64,000 nucleotides of DNA from Cellulophaga sp. BC115SP. Its GTDB lineage: Bacteria > Bacteroidota > Bacteroidia > Cytophagales > Spirosomataceae. The stretch lies in contig NZ_JAAALB010000014.1 of assembly GCF_009905545.1 (NCBI RefSeq), forward strand, positions 1 through 64,000, written 5' to 3'. Shown here piece after piece: positions 1 to 7,940 of the stretch (within the stretch, counting starts at the first letter, position 1; each line of letters starts with the position of its first letter). The translations under genes were made by a program, and so were the position numbers. The notes beneath the pieces were generated by a model. The model made no database searches. It was not told the origin of the DNA and saw only the letters and a list, made by a program, of their open reading frames with translations.

Positions 1-297
1 AATTTGTGCATTTTCGGGGATTGCTTTTTGATAAAAATGCCTGATAATCAATTGTTTATACTCTAAAAGGGAAGCCTTTGTATTGTAGTATCAACATGAG
101 TCATACAGAATGTTAAACTTAACATTTCATCAAAAAAGCGGTCGAAAACTATTTTTCGACCGCTTTTTTGATGAAATTATACTAGATTTTATTCAGATCA
201 AGACGCAATCATTGCGTCTCTACTACTAGAATACAAATTGTAACATAATCACTCATCCACTCAATCACTAAATCACTCAATTAGGGATGAATCATGT
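1..297. other. Intergenic region with hairpin repeat, no gene
   Basis: No coding region was seen. It holds a 24-bp-arm hairpin at 125-176 (terminator position for the leftward kdsA operon), the palindrome AGACGCAATCATTGCGTCT at 201-219, and a run of ATCACTCA-type words at 248-285. All three are members of repeat families found elsewhere in the window. Confidence 0.7.
125..176 (-). terminator. Perfect hairpin downstream of kdsA
   Basis: The two 24-nt arms (125-148 and 153-176) are perfectly complementary, with core AAGCGGTCGAAAA and T-rich flanks. It lies about 120 bp past the kdsA stop and could end the leftward murB-kdsA transcript. A close relative with the same AAAAAAGCGGTCG core is at 28702-28747, so it is also a dispersed repeat. 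Confidence 0.6.
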
Positions 298-1107
298 TTA
301 AACAATGGCTTGTCTCACACGTACTAATTTTTCTAATAAAGCTTCCAACTTATCTAATGGCAACATATTGGCACCATCAGATTTAGCAATAGCTGGATTT
401 GGGTGTGTCTCGATAAACAAACCATCTGCTCCTACTGCAATAGCAGCTTTGGCGATAGTCTCAATCAATTGAGGCTTGCCACCTGTTACACCAGTTCCTT
501 GGTTTGGTTGTTGCAACGAGTGAGTACAATCCATCACCACTGGAACACCATGAGCTTGCATTTCAGGAATATTGCGGTAGTCAACCACCAAGTCACCATA
601 GCCAAAAGAGTTACCACGGTCTGTCAAAAATACCTGAGCATTAGGGTTTTCGTGCAATACTTTCTCTACAGCAAACCCCATAGAAGGACCAGACATAAAC
701 TGTCCTTTTTTAATGTTTACAGCTTTACCTGTCTTGGCAGCAGCAGCCAAAAGGTCTGTCTGACGGCACAGAAATGCGGGAATTTGTAATACATCTACAT
801 ACGGAGCTGCCATAGCCGCTTCGTCAGACTCATGAATATCTGTTACCGTAGGCAGGTCATAATACTCGCCCACTTCTTTCAAGATTTCCAAGGCAGGAAT
901 ATCCCCGATACCTGTAAAAGAGTTCAATTTTGTACGATTTGCTTTACGGTATGAACCTTTGAAAATAAATGGAATACCAAATTGGTCAGTAATCCCTTTT
1001 ATTTTTTCAGCAATTTCAAAAGCCAAATCACGATTCTCGATGGCACAACTACCTGCCATTAAGAAGAAATTATTTTTATCTAAGTTTTTTAATTTGGGAA
1101 TATTCAT
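298..1107 (-). CDS. kdsA: 3-deoxy-8-phosphooctulonate (KDO-8-P) synthase
   Basis: Condenses phosphoenolpyruvate with arabinose-5-phosphate to KDO-8-phosphate in the cytoplasm, the first committed step toward the LPS inner-core sugar KDO. The 269-residue protein shows the family's N-terminal AGSCAIENRD, the substrate loop FKGSYRKANR and the C-terminal IETHPNPAIAKSDGANMLP segment, and has the usual length. I chose the ATG at 1105-1107 (MNIPKLKN); the longer reading frame adds an atypical N-terminus that overlaps the upstream gene. It is the last gene of a tight leftward run, starting 8 bp after the stop of the 183-aa ORF, so it is probably cotranscribed with murB and the ATPase pair. Function is confident. 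Confidence 0.95.
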   Translation of the reverse strand: MNIPKLKNLDKNNFFLMAGSCAIENRDLAFEIAEKIKGITDQFGIPFIFKGSYRKANRTKLNSFTGIGDIPALEILKEVGEYYDLPTVTDIHESDEAAMAAPYVDVLQIPAFLCRQTDLLAAAAKTGKAVNIKKGQFMSGPSMGFAVEKVLHENPNAQVFLTDRGNSFGYGDLVVDYRNIPEMQAHGVPVVMDCTHSLQQPNQGTGVTGGKPQLIETIAKAAIAVGADGLFIETHPNPAIAKSDGANMLPLDKLEALLEKLVRVRQAIV

Positions 1108-1115
1108 GATAATTG

Positions 1116-1667
1116 TTAGTGACAAATTGCATCTAAATCGCAAGTGTCTGTTTGAGAATCATTTGAGATGTAATTACGTATTTTATTTTGTGGAATTCTT
1201 CTAGGATTGGTTGGGACTTTAAATAAAGGAACTGATGAGTACAGTATTGGAATAAACTCAGGTTTAACTTCTTCAAAATCCTCTTGAAACATCCGTTGGG
1301 CAGTACTCACGATAAAATTAGCAAATATTTTTCCTGCTTCAATTTGGTCTGCACTATTGCCTTTGTTACCTGATTTGAGGTTGCAGATAATGACAAATAG
1401 CCTATCTTTTTTTACATAAAAAAGAAGAAAATCAGCCATGCTTTTTACACCAGATATATCATTTAAAAATGGCAGTTTATCTTTTATTTCACGTCCATCT
1501 TTCTTGGGCGATTTATCAAATTTGTAAACCAAAATATCACCAGTCTTTTGGATTTTAGCTTTAGCACATTTTGTATTTTTATTATCTTCTCTCAGTTCAA
1601 ATGTACTCCCAGATACATTTTCCTTATATCCTGAGAAAATGATTTCTTCTATACGTTGTAGAATCAT
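1116..1667 (-). CDS. Hypothetical partner of AAA ATPase, possible PD-(D/E)XK-like fold
   Basis: A 183-aa protein of no family I can name. Directly visible is a central block with Asp79 (SMADFLLF), a hydrophobic strand ending NLKSGN (Asn96, Lys98), and then a helix with Gln108 and Ala-Gly (DQIEAGKIF). The spacing resembles the D...(D/E)xK...Q arrangement of PD-(D/E)XK nuclease-like proteins, but the acidic residue is replaced by Asn, so activity is uncertain. It has no signal peptide or membrane segment. Its ATG lies 2 bp after the stop of the upstream ATPase gene and its stop is 8 bp before kdsA, so translation is probably coupled. By analogy with ATPase-nuclease defence pairs it may be the effector of a two-gene module; that is inference. 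Confidence 0.75.
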   Translation of the reverse strand: MILQRIEEIIFSGYKENVSGSTFELREDNKNTKCAKAKIQKTGDILVYKFDKSPKKDGREIKDKLPFLNDISGVKSMADFLLFYVKKDRLFVIICNLKSGNKGNSADQIEAGKIFANFIVSTAQRMFQEDFEEVKPEFIPILYSSVPLFKVPTNPRRIPQNKIRNYISNDSQTDTCDLDAICH

Positions 1668-1669
1668 GG

Positions 1670-3088
1670 TTAATCAAAAAGGGTAAAAAAGATTTCTTCT
1701 GAAGCATTATTCAAATTATTAATTTCTTCGTCAATCGTATTTACTTCAAAACCTGTTTCTGATACTTCTATATTGTAGTTTCTGTTATTTTTAAAAAGAG
1801 AAGATCCAACTCTTTTGTAATCAACAAGTTGTTCCTTTTTGTAACCATATTTAGCAATTAAGTTTTCTGCTTTTTCTCCACCTGATTTTAACATGATTAG
1901 ATTATTGATTTCTCGAATAATATAATCGCTATGTGTACTAATCATCACTTTAAAGCCATGGCCGATAATTTCTCCGATGAGTCGAGCTACTTTTCGCTGG
2001 TTATCGGGGTGAAGGTTTAATTCTGGTTCATCAATAATGATAAAATCGCCTTTCTGAGCCAAATGCCTAAAGTAAAATACTAAATTAGAAAGGGACTTCA
2101 CAATTGAAGCCGTCAGGTGAATACTAAGGTTTTTTACTTTTGATTTATTGGGACTATATTGTACTTCACCTTCTTTTGACGTAGTAATTCTCCCATCTAA
2201 AAGAACCTCTTCAATTCTATCAGCTAAGAAACCGTATTCACTTTTATTTCGAGATAGATTGGCTAAATCTTCGGCTATAGCTAAACTATCACGAATGGGG
2301 AGAGGGTATCGTTGAAGTTTACCCATTAGTTGATTGATACTGCCGTTTTTCGTATCTCTTACTTCTAATAATTTGTCAATAATAGTGTTTCGCTTAATAG
2401 ATAGCTCTTTACTGAAAATATTGATGGCACTTCTTTCGGCAGTATTGATATAGATGGTTTTGATGTAAAAATCAAGAATATGCTCGATGAGTAAACCTGT
2501 GATACGCATACCTAAGTTTTCAAGAAAAGAACCATGAAGAAAATCATCGGTGCTACCATCAGTAAGAACGCTAATATAAATAAAATCGTCGTTTTCTTTC
2601 TTTGAAATGTTGATGTTATTTTTAAAAGGAAAGGAAAAATAAGTATCTTCTTGAAAAAAGATTTTTTTTCCCTTTATAAAATCATTTAATTCTTTTTTAT
2701 CAACACTAATCTCTAGCTGAGATTTTTCAAAATTTGCTTGGTCTGCGGCAAATATATGCGAAAGTTGAGCAGGAAAGATTATTTTAATATGTTCCCAGAT
2801 TATATCAAGAATTTTATCAACAAGGGTATCAACATTTATTTTACACTCAAAAGGGTTATTTTTCGATGTTGCACTTAGGAGTTGGGTAATCGTATTATCA
2901 ATATCAATTCTTGTGAAAATATCTAAAATAGCTCTTCTATTTTCCTTGAGTGTATCAAAAAAGCCATACACAGTATAAGCCGCATACGTTTTACCTGTAT
3001 TGTTGGGCCCAGCCAAAACGATTAAATCTTTCGATAAATCAATTTCTGCCTGTTTGAGTGTACCTATATTTTTGAGCTTTAATTTCAT
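1670..3088 (-). CDS. OLD-like AAA family ATPase (AAA_21 type)
   Basis: A 472-aa SMC/OLD-type ATPase. The Walker A motif GPNNTGKT is at residues 27-34, and Walker B IIIDEPELNLHP is near 350-361, followed by the H-loop STHSDYI near 384-390. The long middle (about 60-330) is poorly conserved helical sequence, and a 65-residue tail follows the H-loop region. There is no TOPRIM domain, so it is not a complete OLD nuclease. The gene begins 9 bp after murB and ends 2 bp before the 183-aa ORF, inside a cell-envelope operon. ATPases of this shape paired with a small effector are frequent in antiphage modules (established for several systems), but this exact pair is not one I recognise. It could also be a stress- or repair-linked ATPase. 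Confidence 0.85.
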   Translation of the reverse strand: MKLKLKNIGTLKQAEIDLSKDLIVLAGPNNTGKTYAAYTVYGFFDTLKENRRAILDIFTRIDIDNTITQLLSATSKNNPFECKINVDTLVDKILDIIWEHIKIIFPAQLSHIFAADQANFEKSQLEISVDKKELNDFIKGKKIFFQEDTYFSFPFKNNINISKKENDDFIYISVLTDGSTDDFLHGSFLENLGMRITGLLIEHILDFYIKTIYINTAERSAINIFSKELSIKRNTIIDKLLEVRDTKNGSINQLMGKLQRYPLPIRDSLAIAEDLANLSRNKSEYGFLADRIEEVLLDGRITTSKEGEVQYSPNKSKVKNLSIHLTASIVKSLSNLVFYFRHLAQKGDFIIIDEPELNLHPDNQRKVARLIGEIIGHGFKVMISTHSDYIIREINNLIMLKSGGEKAENLIAKYGYKKEQLVDYKRVGSSLFKNNRNYNIEVSETGFEVNTIDEEINNLNNASEEIFFTLFD

Positions 3089-3097
3089 AGTAGAAAG

Positions 3098-4117
3098 TTA
3101 TATAAAATTCACTTCTGGATGTAGCAAAATACCGAATTTTTCGTTGACTGAATCTTGAATTTTATAGGCTAATTCTTTAATCGCTTTGCCATTACCTCCA
3201 CCATGGTTTACAAGTACGAGAGCTTGTTTGGCATGTACACCTATTTGTCCATCTCTAAAACCTTTCCAACCAGCTTGCTCAATAAGCCAACCTGCGGGCA
3301 CTTTAATCAACTCAGGATTTACACTCGGAAATGACACGATATGTGGGAATTTTTCTTTCAATGTATCAAACTGTGCTTTGGGTATTTCTGGATTTTTGAA
3401 AAAACTGCCCGAATTACCAATTTCAGCTGGATTAGGCAATTTACTCTGACGAATATGAATCACTGCATCGCTAATGGCTTTGATACTGAGTTGTTCGATA
3501 CCCATTTCTTTCAAAGTGTCTTTAATAGCACCGTATTCGACATGAAAATTGGGCGTTTTACTAAGGATAAACGTTACATTAAGAATAACATATTGATTTT
3601 TGTGAGAGTTCTTAAAAATACTTTCTCTATAACCAAAATGACATTGCTCCAATGTAAAAGTTTCTATTTCAAGCGTTTCTAAATTAAGCGCTTCGAGTTT
3701 TTCAAAAACATCTTTGATTTCAATTCCATAAGCCCCAATATTTTGCATTGGTGCTGCCCCCACTGTACCAGGAATCAACGAAAGGTTTTCGACGCCTGCC
3801 CAGTCATGGGCAATACAATGCATCACAAACTCGTGCCAGACTACCCCCGCTCCTGCTTTCAAATACACATGATTTTCATTTTCATCGACCTTCTCGATTC
3901 CTTGAATATCTATTTTAATCACCAAGCCCTCAAAATCTTTTGTTAGTAAAATATTGCTTCCGCCACCCAAAAACAATTTTGGGGTATCTTTGAAAGTTTC
4001 GAGTGATAAAACTTCTACCAATGCTTCAACTGTTTTGACCTCAGTAAAGTATTGAGCCGTAGCTTCAAGCCCGAAAGTATTATAGGCTTTTAAAGAAATA
4101 TTTTCTTGAATATTCAT
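3098..4117 (-). CDS. murB: UDP-N-acetylenolpyruvoylglucosamine reductase (MurB)
   Basis: NADPH- and FAD-dependent reduction of UDP-GlcNAc-enolpyruvate to UDP-MurNAc, the second committed step of peptidoglycan precursor synthesis in the cytoplasm. At 339 aa it matches the long (type I, E. coli-like) MurB. It shows the FAD-binding LGGGSNILLT, the PGTVGAAPMQNIGAYG segment, the YRES loop with Tyr and Arg, and the GSFFKNP motif carrying the catalytic Ser. The start at 4115-4117 is the first ATG of the frame and gives a family-typical N-terminus (NTFGLEA). It heads the leftward run murB-ATPase-183aa-kdsA. A good promoter sits upstream (-7 box TAACTTTG). Confidence 0.95.
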   Translation of the reverse strand: MNIQENISLKAYNTFGLEATAQYFTEVKTVEALVEVLSLETFKDTPKLFLGGGSNILLTKDFEGLVIKIDIQGIEKVDENENHVYLKAGAGVVWHEFVMHCIAHDWAGVENLSLIPGTVGAAPMQNIGAYGIEIKDVFEKLEALNLETLEIETFTLEQCHFGYRESIFKNSHKNQYVILNVTFILSKTPNFHVEYGAIKDTLKEMGIEQLSIKAISDAVIHIRQSKLPNPAEIGNSGSFFKNPEIPKAQFDTLKEKFPHIVSFPSVNPELIKVPAGWLIEQAGWKGFRDGQIGVHAKQALVLVNHGGGNGKAIKELAYKIQDSVNEKFGILLHPEVNFI

Positions 4118-4161
4118 TAGGTTGTTGTTGGAACGAATGAAAATTTAAAATAAACGTAAAG

Positions 4162-4192
4162 CAAAGTTACAATGAGTAAAGTGCTTTTCAAT
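4162..4192 (-). promoter_or_regulatory. Predicted murB promoter (Bacteroidota-type)
   Basis: On the minus strand a perfect TAnnTTTG -7 box (TAACTTTG, plus-strand 4162-4169) is preceded after 19 bp by ATTG (4189-4192) as the -33 element. The distance to the murB ATG is about 45 bp. It overlaps the -33 area of the divergent promoter for the SPOR gene. Confidence 0.6.
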
Positions 4193-4216
4193 TATTTTAA
4201 TAAAATTGTATCTTTG
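4185..4216 (+). promoter_or_regulatory. Predicted promoter for SPOR lipoprotein gene
   Basis: The -7 box TATCTTTG at 4209-4216 fits TAnnTTTG exactly, with TTTTC at 4185-4189 as a weak -33 element. It predicts a leader of roughly 105 nt before the ATG at 4328. It is back-to-back with the murB promoter, so the two genes could interfere with each other's transcription. Confidence 0.5.
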
Positions 4217-4327
4217 ACAAGACTTCCGTGTGAGTTATCTCTTGCTATTCAGACTCTTTATTTCAATCTTAGTCGATATTGATAACCTCTCGCAAAAATT
4301 AAGTCATTATAATCCTGAGCAAATTGT

Positions 4328-4918
4328 ATGAAAAAACACATTGGAATAATAGGTTTTTATGGAATACTGTTGTTGACTTCAGCTTGTGCTTCGCAAAGCC
4401 CAACCGCCTCGACCCAAACAGGTATTGCGAGTAGCAAAACAAAAAGTGGAGAGACTAGAAGTGCAGAACATCACGTTTTCCAGCAAGATTTGTCTAGTTT
4501 TCGTCCCAAATTCAAGGATCAAGATGAGTCAAATCAGGTCGTAAATTCAGCCAAAGCCTCTAAGATTGTTTTTGACAATCGAGATGTTCCATTATATATC
4601 AACAAGCGCTTAGACCCTATCTTGGATACAATTGCGTCGCAAAACAAGAATATTAAGTTTGCAAATGGCTTTCGTATTCAGATATATGTCGGAAATGATC
4701 GTAAGTCTGCCGACGATGCCAAGGTATATACGTATCAGACCTACCCAGAAATTTTTCCGTATTTGACATTTCAACAGCCTGTTTACAAAGTAAAAGTAGG
4801 AGATTTTTTAAACAGAATGGATGCTGAAAGATACTTTGCCTCTATCAAAGAGACATACCCAAGCGCCTTGATTTTACCAGATAAAGTAGAAATCAAAAAA
4901 GGAATGTTTGTGAAATAA
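4328..4918 (+). CDS. SPOR-domain lipoprotein
   Basis: A 196-aa secreted lipoprotein. The signal peptide runs over residues 1-19 and the lipobox LTSAC places the lipidated Cys at residue 20. After a Ser/Thr/Gln-rich linker, residues about 115-190 form a SPOR domain (FRIQIYVGN, then VYKVKVGDF and the DAERYFASI helix). SPOR domains bind denuded glycan strands of peptidoglycan, so the protein probably sits in the outer membrane and contacts the wall near division sites. The gene stands alone between divergent murB and gmd. Oddly, the frame continues after the TAA with 34 codons that look like protein-coding sequence (see the next entry). Confidence 0.85.
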   Translation: MKKHIGIIGFYGILLLTSACASQSPTASTQTGIASSKTKSGETRSAEHHVFQQDLSSFRPKFKDQDESNQVVNSAKASKIVFDNRDVPLYINKRLDPILDTIASQNKNIKFANGFRIQIYVGNDRKSADDAKVYTYQTYPEIFPYLTFQQPVYKVKVGDFLNRMDAERYFASIKETYPSALILPDKVEIKKGMFVK

Positions 4919-5023
4919 GGTTTCAGAGAAGAAGCATATTACGACACGTTCAAGCAACTTCCTTTCTTTGAAAAGTACTATTTAGACCGTGACAATCATC
5001 GTTTAACTACGTATAAATTTTAA
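4919..5023 (+). pseudogene. Coding-like 34-codon tail after in-frame stop
   Basis: In the same frame as the SPOR gene, straight after its TAA, 34 sense codons run to a TAA at 5021-5023. The translation (starting GFREEAYYDTFKQLPFFEKY) is balanced and protein-like, with ordinary codon use for this genome. There is no start codon within it. It may be the 3' remnant of a lost gene, a former C-terminal extension cut off by a stop, or chance. I do not recognise the sequence. Confidence 0.35.
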
Positions 5024-5049
5024 CCATCTACTAACCAGTAAGTAAAAAC

Positions 5050-5081
5050 TTTGAGATTGGTGAATGGATTTATTATTTTTG
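5050..5081 (+). promoter_or_regulatory. Predicted gmd promoter
   Basis: A near-consensus Bacteroidota sigma-A promoter: TTTG at 5050-5053, a 20-bp spacer, then TATTTTTG at 5074-5081. The gmd ATG at 5137 lies about 50 bp downstream. Confidence 0.7.
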
Positions 5082-5136
5082 CAAAATGCCTAAACGGCAA
5101 ATGGCAAAATTGAAATAACGTATTCTAATTTTATAA

Positions 5137-6201
5137 ATGAAAAAAGCCCTAATTACAGGTATTACAGGACAAGACGGAGCCTATTTGGCAGAGCTGCTCC
5201 TCTCGAAAGGTTACGAAGTTCATGGTATCAAACGCCGTAGTTCGTTGATAAATACGCAAAGAATCGACCATTTGTATGAAGATTTACACAAAGGTGATGT
5301 AAAATTTATTTTGCATTATGGCGATTTAAGTGATTCTACCAATATCATTCGTATTATTCAAGAAGTTCAGCCCGACGAGATTTATAACCTAGGGGCGATG
5401 TCGCACGTAAAAGTTTCATTCGACGAACCAGAATATACCGCACAAGTAGATGGTATTGGTACGTTAAGAATTTTGGAAGCAGTACGTTTGCTTGGTTTAA
5501 CGAAAAAAACTAAAATTTATCAAGCTTCCACTTCTGAGCTTTATGGTTTGGTACAAGAAGTGCCACAATCAGAAAATACACCATTCTATCCTCGCTCTCC
5601 TTATGCCGTTGCTAAATTATACGGCTACTGGATTACCGTAAACTATCGCGAGGCTTATGATATGTTTGCGGTGAATGGTATTTTGTTTAACCACGAATCT
5701 CCATTACGTGGCGAAACTTTCGTAACTCGTAAAATCACGCGTGCTGTAGCTCAGATTGCTTTAGGACAACAAGATAAATTATACCTAGGGAACTTAGACG
5801 CTCAACGTGACTGGGGACATGCCAAAGATTACGTAGAAGCTATGTGGTTGATTTTGCAACAAGATACGCCAGAAGATTACGTTATCGCGACAGGAATCAC
5901 AACACGTGTACGTGAGTTTGTACGTATGGCATTTGCTTATGTTGGTATCGAAGTAGAGTTTACTGGCGAAGGTATTGATGAAAAAGGAATCGTTAAATCT
6001 TGTTCAAATCCTGCTTATCAAGTAGCAATTGGTACAGAGGTAGTAGCAGTAGACCCTCGTTATTTCCGTCCAACAGAAGTAGAGTTGTTGATTGGTGACC
6101 CAACCAAAGCTCAAACCAAGTTGAACTGGAAACCAAAATTTGACTTGAATGCTCTTGTAGACGATATGATGCAAGCAGACGTTGCGCTGTTTTCAAAATA
6201 G
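5137..6201 (+). CDS. gmd: GDP-mannose 4,6-dehydratase
   Basis: Converts GDP-mannose to GDP-4-keto-6-deoxymannose using a tightly bound NADP(H) cofactor, feeding GDP-fucose or GDP-rhamnose for surface polysaccharide. The 354-residue extended SDR protein shows the Rossmann motif [13 protein letters not shown] at residues 7-19, RRSS in the cofactor loop, the Ser/Thr plus YxxxK catalytic set ([19 protein letters not shown]) and [16 protein letters not shown] for substrate binding. Length and motifs are typical. No fcl or other nucleotide-sugar gene is adjacent. It has its own promoter and a strong terminator, so it is probably monocistronic. Confidence 0.96.
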   Translation: MKKALITGITGQDGAYLAELLLSKGYEVHGIKRRSSLINTQRIDHLYEDLHKGDVKFILHYGDLSDSTNIIRIIQEVQPDEIYNLGAMSHVKVSFDEPEYTAQVDGIGTLRILEAVRLLGLTKKTKIYQASTSELYGLVQEVPQSENTPFYPRSPYAVAKLYGYWITVNYREAYDMFAVNGILFNHESPLRGETFVTRKITRAVAQIALGQQDKLYLGNLDAQRDWGHAKDYVEAMWLILQQDTPEDYVIATGITTRVREFVRMAFAYVGIEVEFTGEGIDEKGIVKSCSNPAYQVAIGTEVVAVDPRYFRPTEVELLIGDPTKAQTKLNWKPKFDLNALVDDMMQADVALFSK

Positions 6202-6211
6202 ATTTTAAGAC

Positions 6212-6260
6212 AAAAGTAAAAAGCGGAAATCAAGAAATTGGTTTCCGCTTTTTACTTTTT
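6212..6260. terminator. Bidirectional terminator between gmd and thyA
   Basis: The arm at 6212-6229 (AAAAGTAAAAAGCGGAAA) pairs with 6242-6260 around a 12-nt loop. It is A-rich on the left and T-rich on the right, so it can serve both converging genes. Confidence 0.8.
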
Positions 6261-6321
6261 ATATGCTTGAATGACACAACTACTAATTCACAATTCATCA
6301 TTCACAATTCATCATTTTTAC

Positions 6322-7116
6322 TTAAACCGCAACAGGAGCTTTAATCGCTGGGTGTGGGTTATAGTTTTCCAAGGTAAAATCTTCAAATTTGAAAGAGAAA
6401 ATATCTTTCACCTCTGGATTAATTTTCATAGTTGGTAATGGACGAATCTCACGTGAAAGTTGCGTAGCTACTTGTTCGTAATGATTTGAATAGATGTGCG
6501 TATCGCCACCTGTCCAGATAAAATCACCAAGTTCTAAATCGCAAACTTGTGCTACCATCATTGTCAAAAGGGCGTAAGAAGCAATATTGAATGGTACACC
6601 CAAAAATACGTCAGCACTACGTTGGTACAATTGGCACGAAAGTTTGTTATCAGCTACATAAAACTGGAATAATGCATGACAAGGCATCAAGGCCATTTCT
6701 GATAATTCTCCTACATTCCATGCACTAACAATGATACGACGTGAATCTGGGCTTTTTTTCAAGGTATCAATCACCTCTTTTAATTGGTCGATCACCTTAC
6801 CATTTGGCGCTGTCCAGCTTCTCCACTGTTTGCCATATACAGGACCTAAATCACCATTTTCGTTAGCCCATTCGTCCCAAATACTTACTCCATGGTCTTT
6901 GAGGTACTTGGTATTGGTATCACCTTGAATAAACCACAACAATTCGTGGATAATCGATTTTAGGTGTACTTTTTTGGTAGTTACCATCGGAAAACCTTCT
7001 TGAAGGTTAAAACGCATTTGATAACCAAATACACTTTTTGTTCCTGTACCAGTACGGTCTGTTTTTACCGCACCGTTGTCCATAATATGTTGGAGTAAAT
7101 CGTGATACTGTTGCAT
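6322..7116 (-). CDS. thyA: Thymidylate synthase
   Basis: Makes dTMP from dUMP with methylene-tetrahydrofolate as carbon and hydride donor. The 264-residue protein equals the E. coli-type short form. It shows the phosphate-binding RTGTGT near residue 21, the catalytic Cys in [31 protein letters not shown], and the C-terminal [10 protein letters not shown]. The ATG at 7114-7116 gives the standard MQQYHDLL start. The dihydrofolate reductase gene that often follows thyA is absent; OsmC lies upstream on the same strand, about 270 bp away. Confidence 0.97.
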   Translation of the reverse strand: MQQYHDLLQHIMDNGAVKTDRTGTGTKSVFGYQMRFNLQEGFPMVTTKKVHLKSIIHELLWFIQGDTNTKYLKDHGVSIWDEWANENGDLGPVYGKQWRSWTAPNGKVIDQLKEVIDTLKKSPDSRRIIVSAWNVGELSEMALMPCHALFQFYVADNKLSCQLYQRSADVFLGVPFNIASYALLTMMVAQVCDLELGDFIWTGGDTHIYSNHYEQVATQLSREIRPLPTMKINPEVKDIFSFKFEDFTLENYNPHPAIKAPVAV

Positions 7117-7230
7117 GGGATAATGAATATTTATAGCTAATATTGAAGCAACATCAATAGGATGTGCATTGATTCAATATTTTTAGGATAATTTCTGGTT
7201 GATTTTTCTCAAAATGACCCCAAAATTAGC

Positions 7231-7270
7231 ACAAAACCCTTGCTTGACCAAAGTCAGCAAGGGTTTTGTC
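7231..7270 (-). terminator. Hairpin downstream of the OsmC gene
   Basis: An inverted repeat of about 17 bp (ACAAAACCCTTGCT... with GGGTTTTGT) around a short CAAA loop, located between thyA and the OsmC gene. It is in the right place to end the leftward OsmC transcript before thyA. Confidence 0.55.
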
Positions 7271-7302
7271 GATGGTATTTCTAAGTTAGTGATTCAACTA
7301 TT

Positions 7303-7380
7303 TGGCTTTCGGCAAAAGCATATCTGTAGTTGTTAAAACTCTTTGCCTAGTGCCTGTTGCCTAACGCCTAATGTAAACAA
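7303..7380 (+). repeat. Dispersed GCCTAGTGCC-type repeat, copy 1
   Basis: Begins GGCTTTCGGCAAAAGCATAT, continues CTGTAGTTGTTAAAACTC and ends in TGCCTAGTGCCTGTTGCC-type words. A second same-strand copy is at 28501-28570 and an inverted copy at 22321-22417. No coding capacity was seen. Confidence 0.7.
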
Positions 7381-7387
7381 GTTAAAT

Positions 7388-7816
7388 CTATTCAGCAAAA
7401 TCAATGCTATAAGTATGCGTAATAGTAGCAGAAGGGCTCAATTGAGCTGTTGCAGAGCAGTATTTTTCCATTGACAATTCAATCGCTTTTTGAGCTTTTG
7501 CTTCTGTAATATTGCCTTTCATAGCAAAATGGATATTGATACTACGGAATGGAGTCATTTCAGTTCCTTCGATTTTTACTCGCTCGCCCAATACCGAGAT
7601 TTTTAGGTCGTCGATACGTTGGCGTTGTTTTTTCAAAATCAAAATTACATCAATGGCTGTACAGCCACCTAAACCCATCAACAAAAGTTCCATTGGACGC
7701 GCACCTGAGTTGGTACCACCTATATTTTCGGCTGCATCGATGTGTACAGGTACTCCTGACATTCCTGATGCTTCAAAATGGAAAGCATCATCTACTCTAA
7801 CTAATTCTACTTGCAT
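7388..7816 (-). CDS. OsmC/Ohr-family peroxidase-like protein
   Basis: A 142-aa OsmC-family protein. These dimeric enzymes reduce organic hydroperoxides with two conserved cysteines. Both are visible: Cys in GLGGCTAIDV near residue 52 and Cys in EKYCSATAQLS near residue 122. Arg and Glu of the family active site are plausible but not certain (GARPMELLL). The sequence is of the general OsmC/YhfA type rather than clearly Ohr or OsmC proper. There is no signal peptide, so it is cytoplasmic. It stands alone, downstream of the PhoD-like gene on the same strand (124-bp gap). Confidence 0.88.
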   Translation of the reverse strand: MQVELVRVDDAFHFEASGMSGVPVHIDAAENIGGTNSGARPMELLLMGLGGCTAIDVILILKKQRQRIDDLKISVLGERVKIEGTEMTPFRSINIHFAMKGNITEAKAQKAIELSMEKYCSATAQLSPSATITHTYSIDFAE

Positions 7817-7940
7817 GGTTCTCGATAATTAAATGATGGATAGAATTTTTGAAAACTCTATCTCTTTTTGATATAACAGAAACCGATACCACTTAGTGCC
7901 CCATTGCCTTGGTTGATAGATATTACAAACTGAGATGCTC

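Noticed and set aside
1670-3088. Assignment of the first ATPase to Gabija, PARIS or Septu
   Set aside because: No TOPRIM domain, and the partner has neither an HNH motif nor a helicase or DUF4435-like look.
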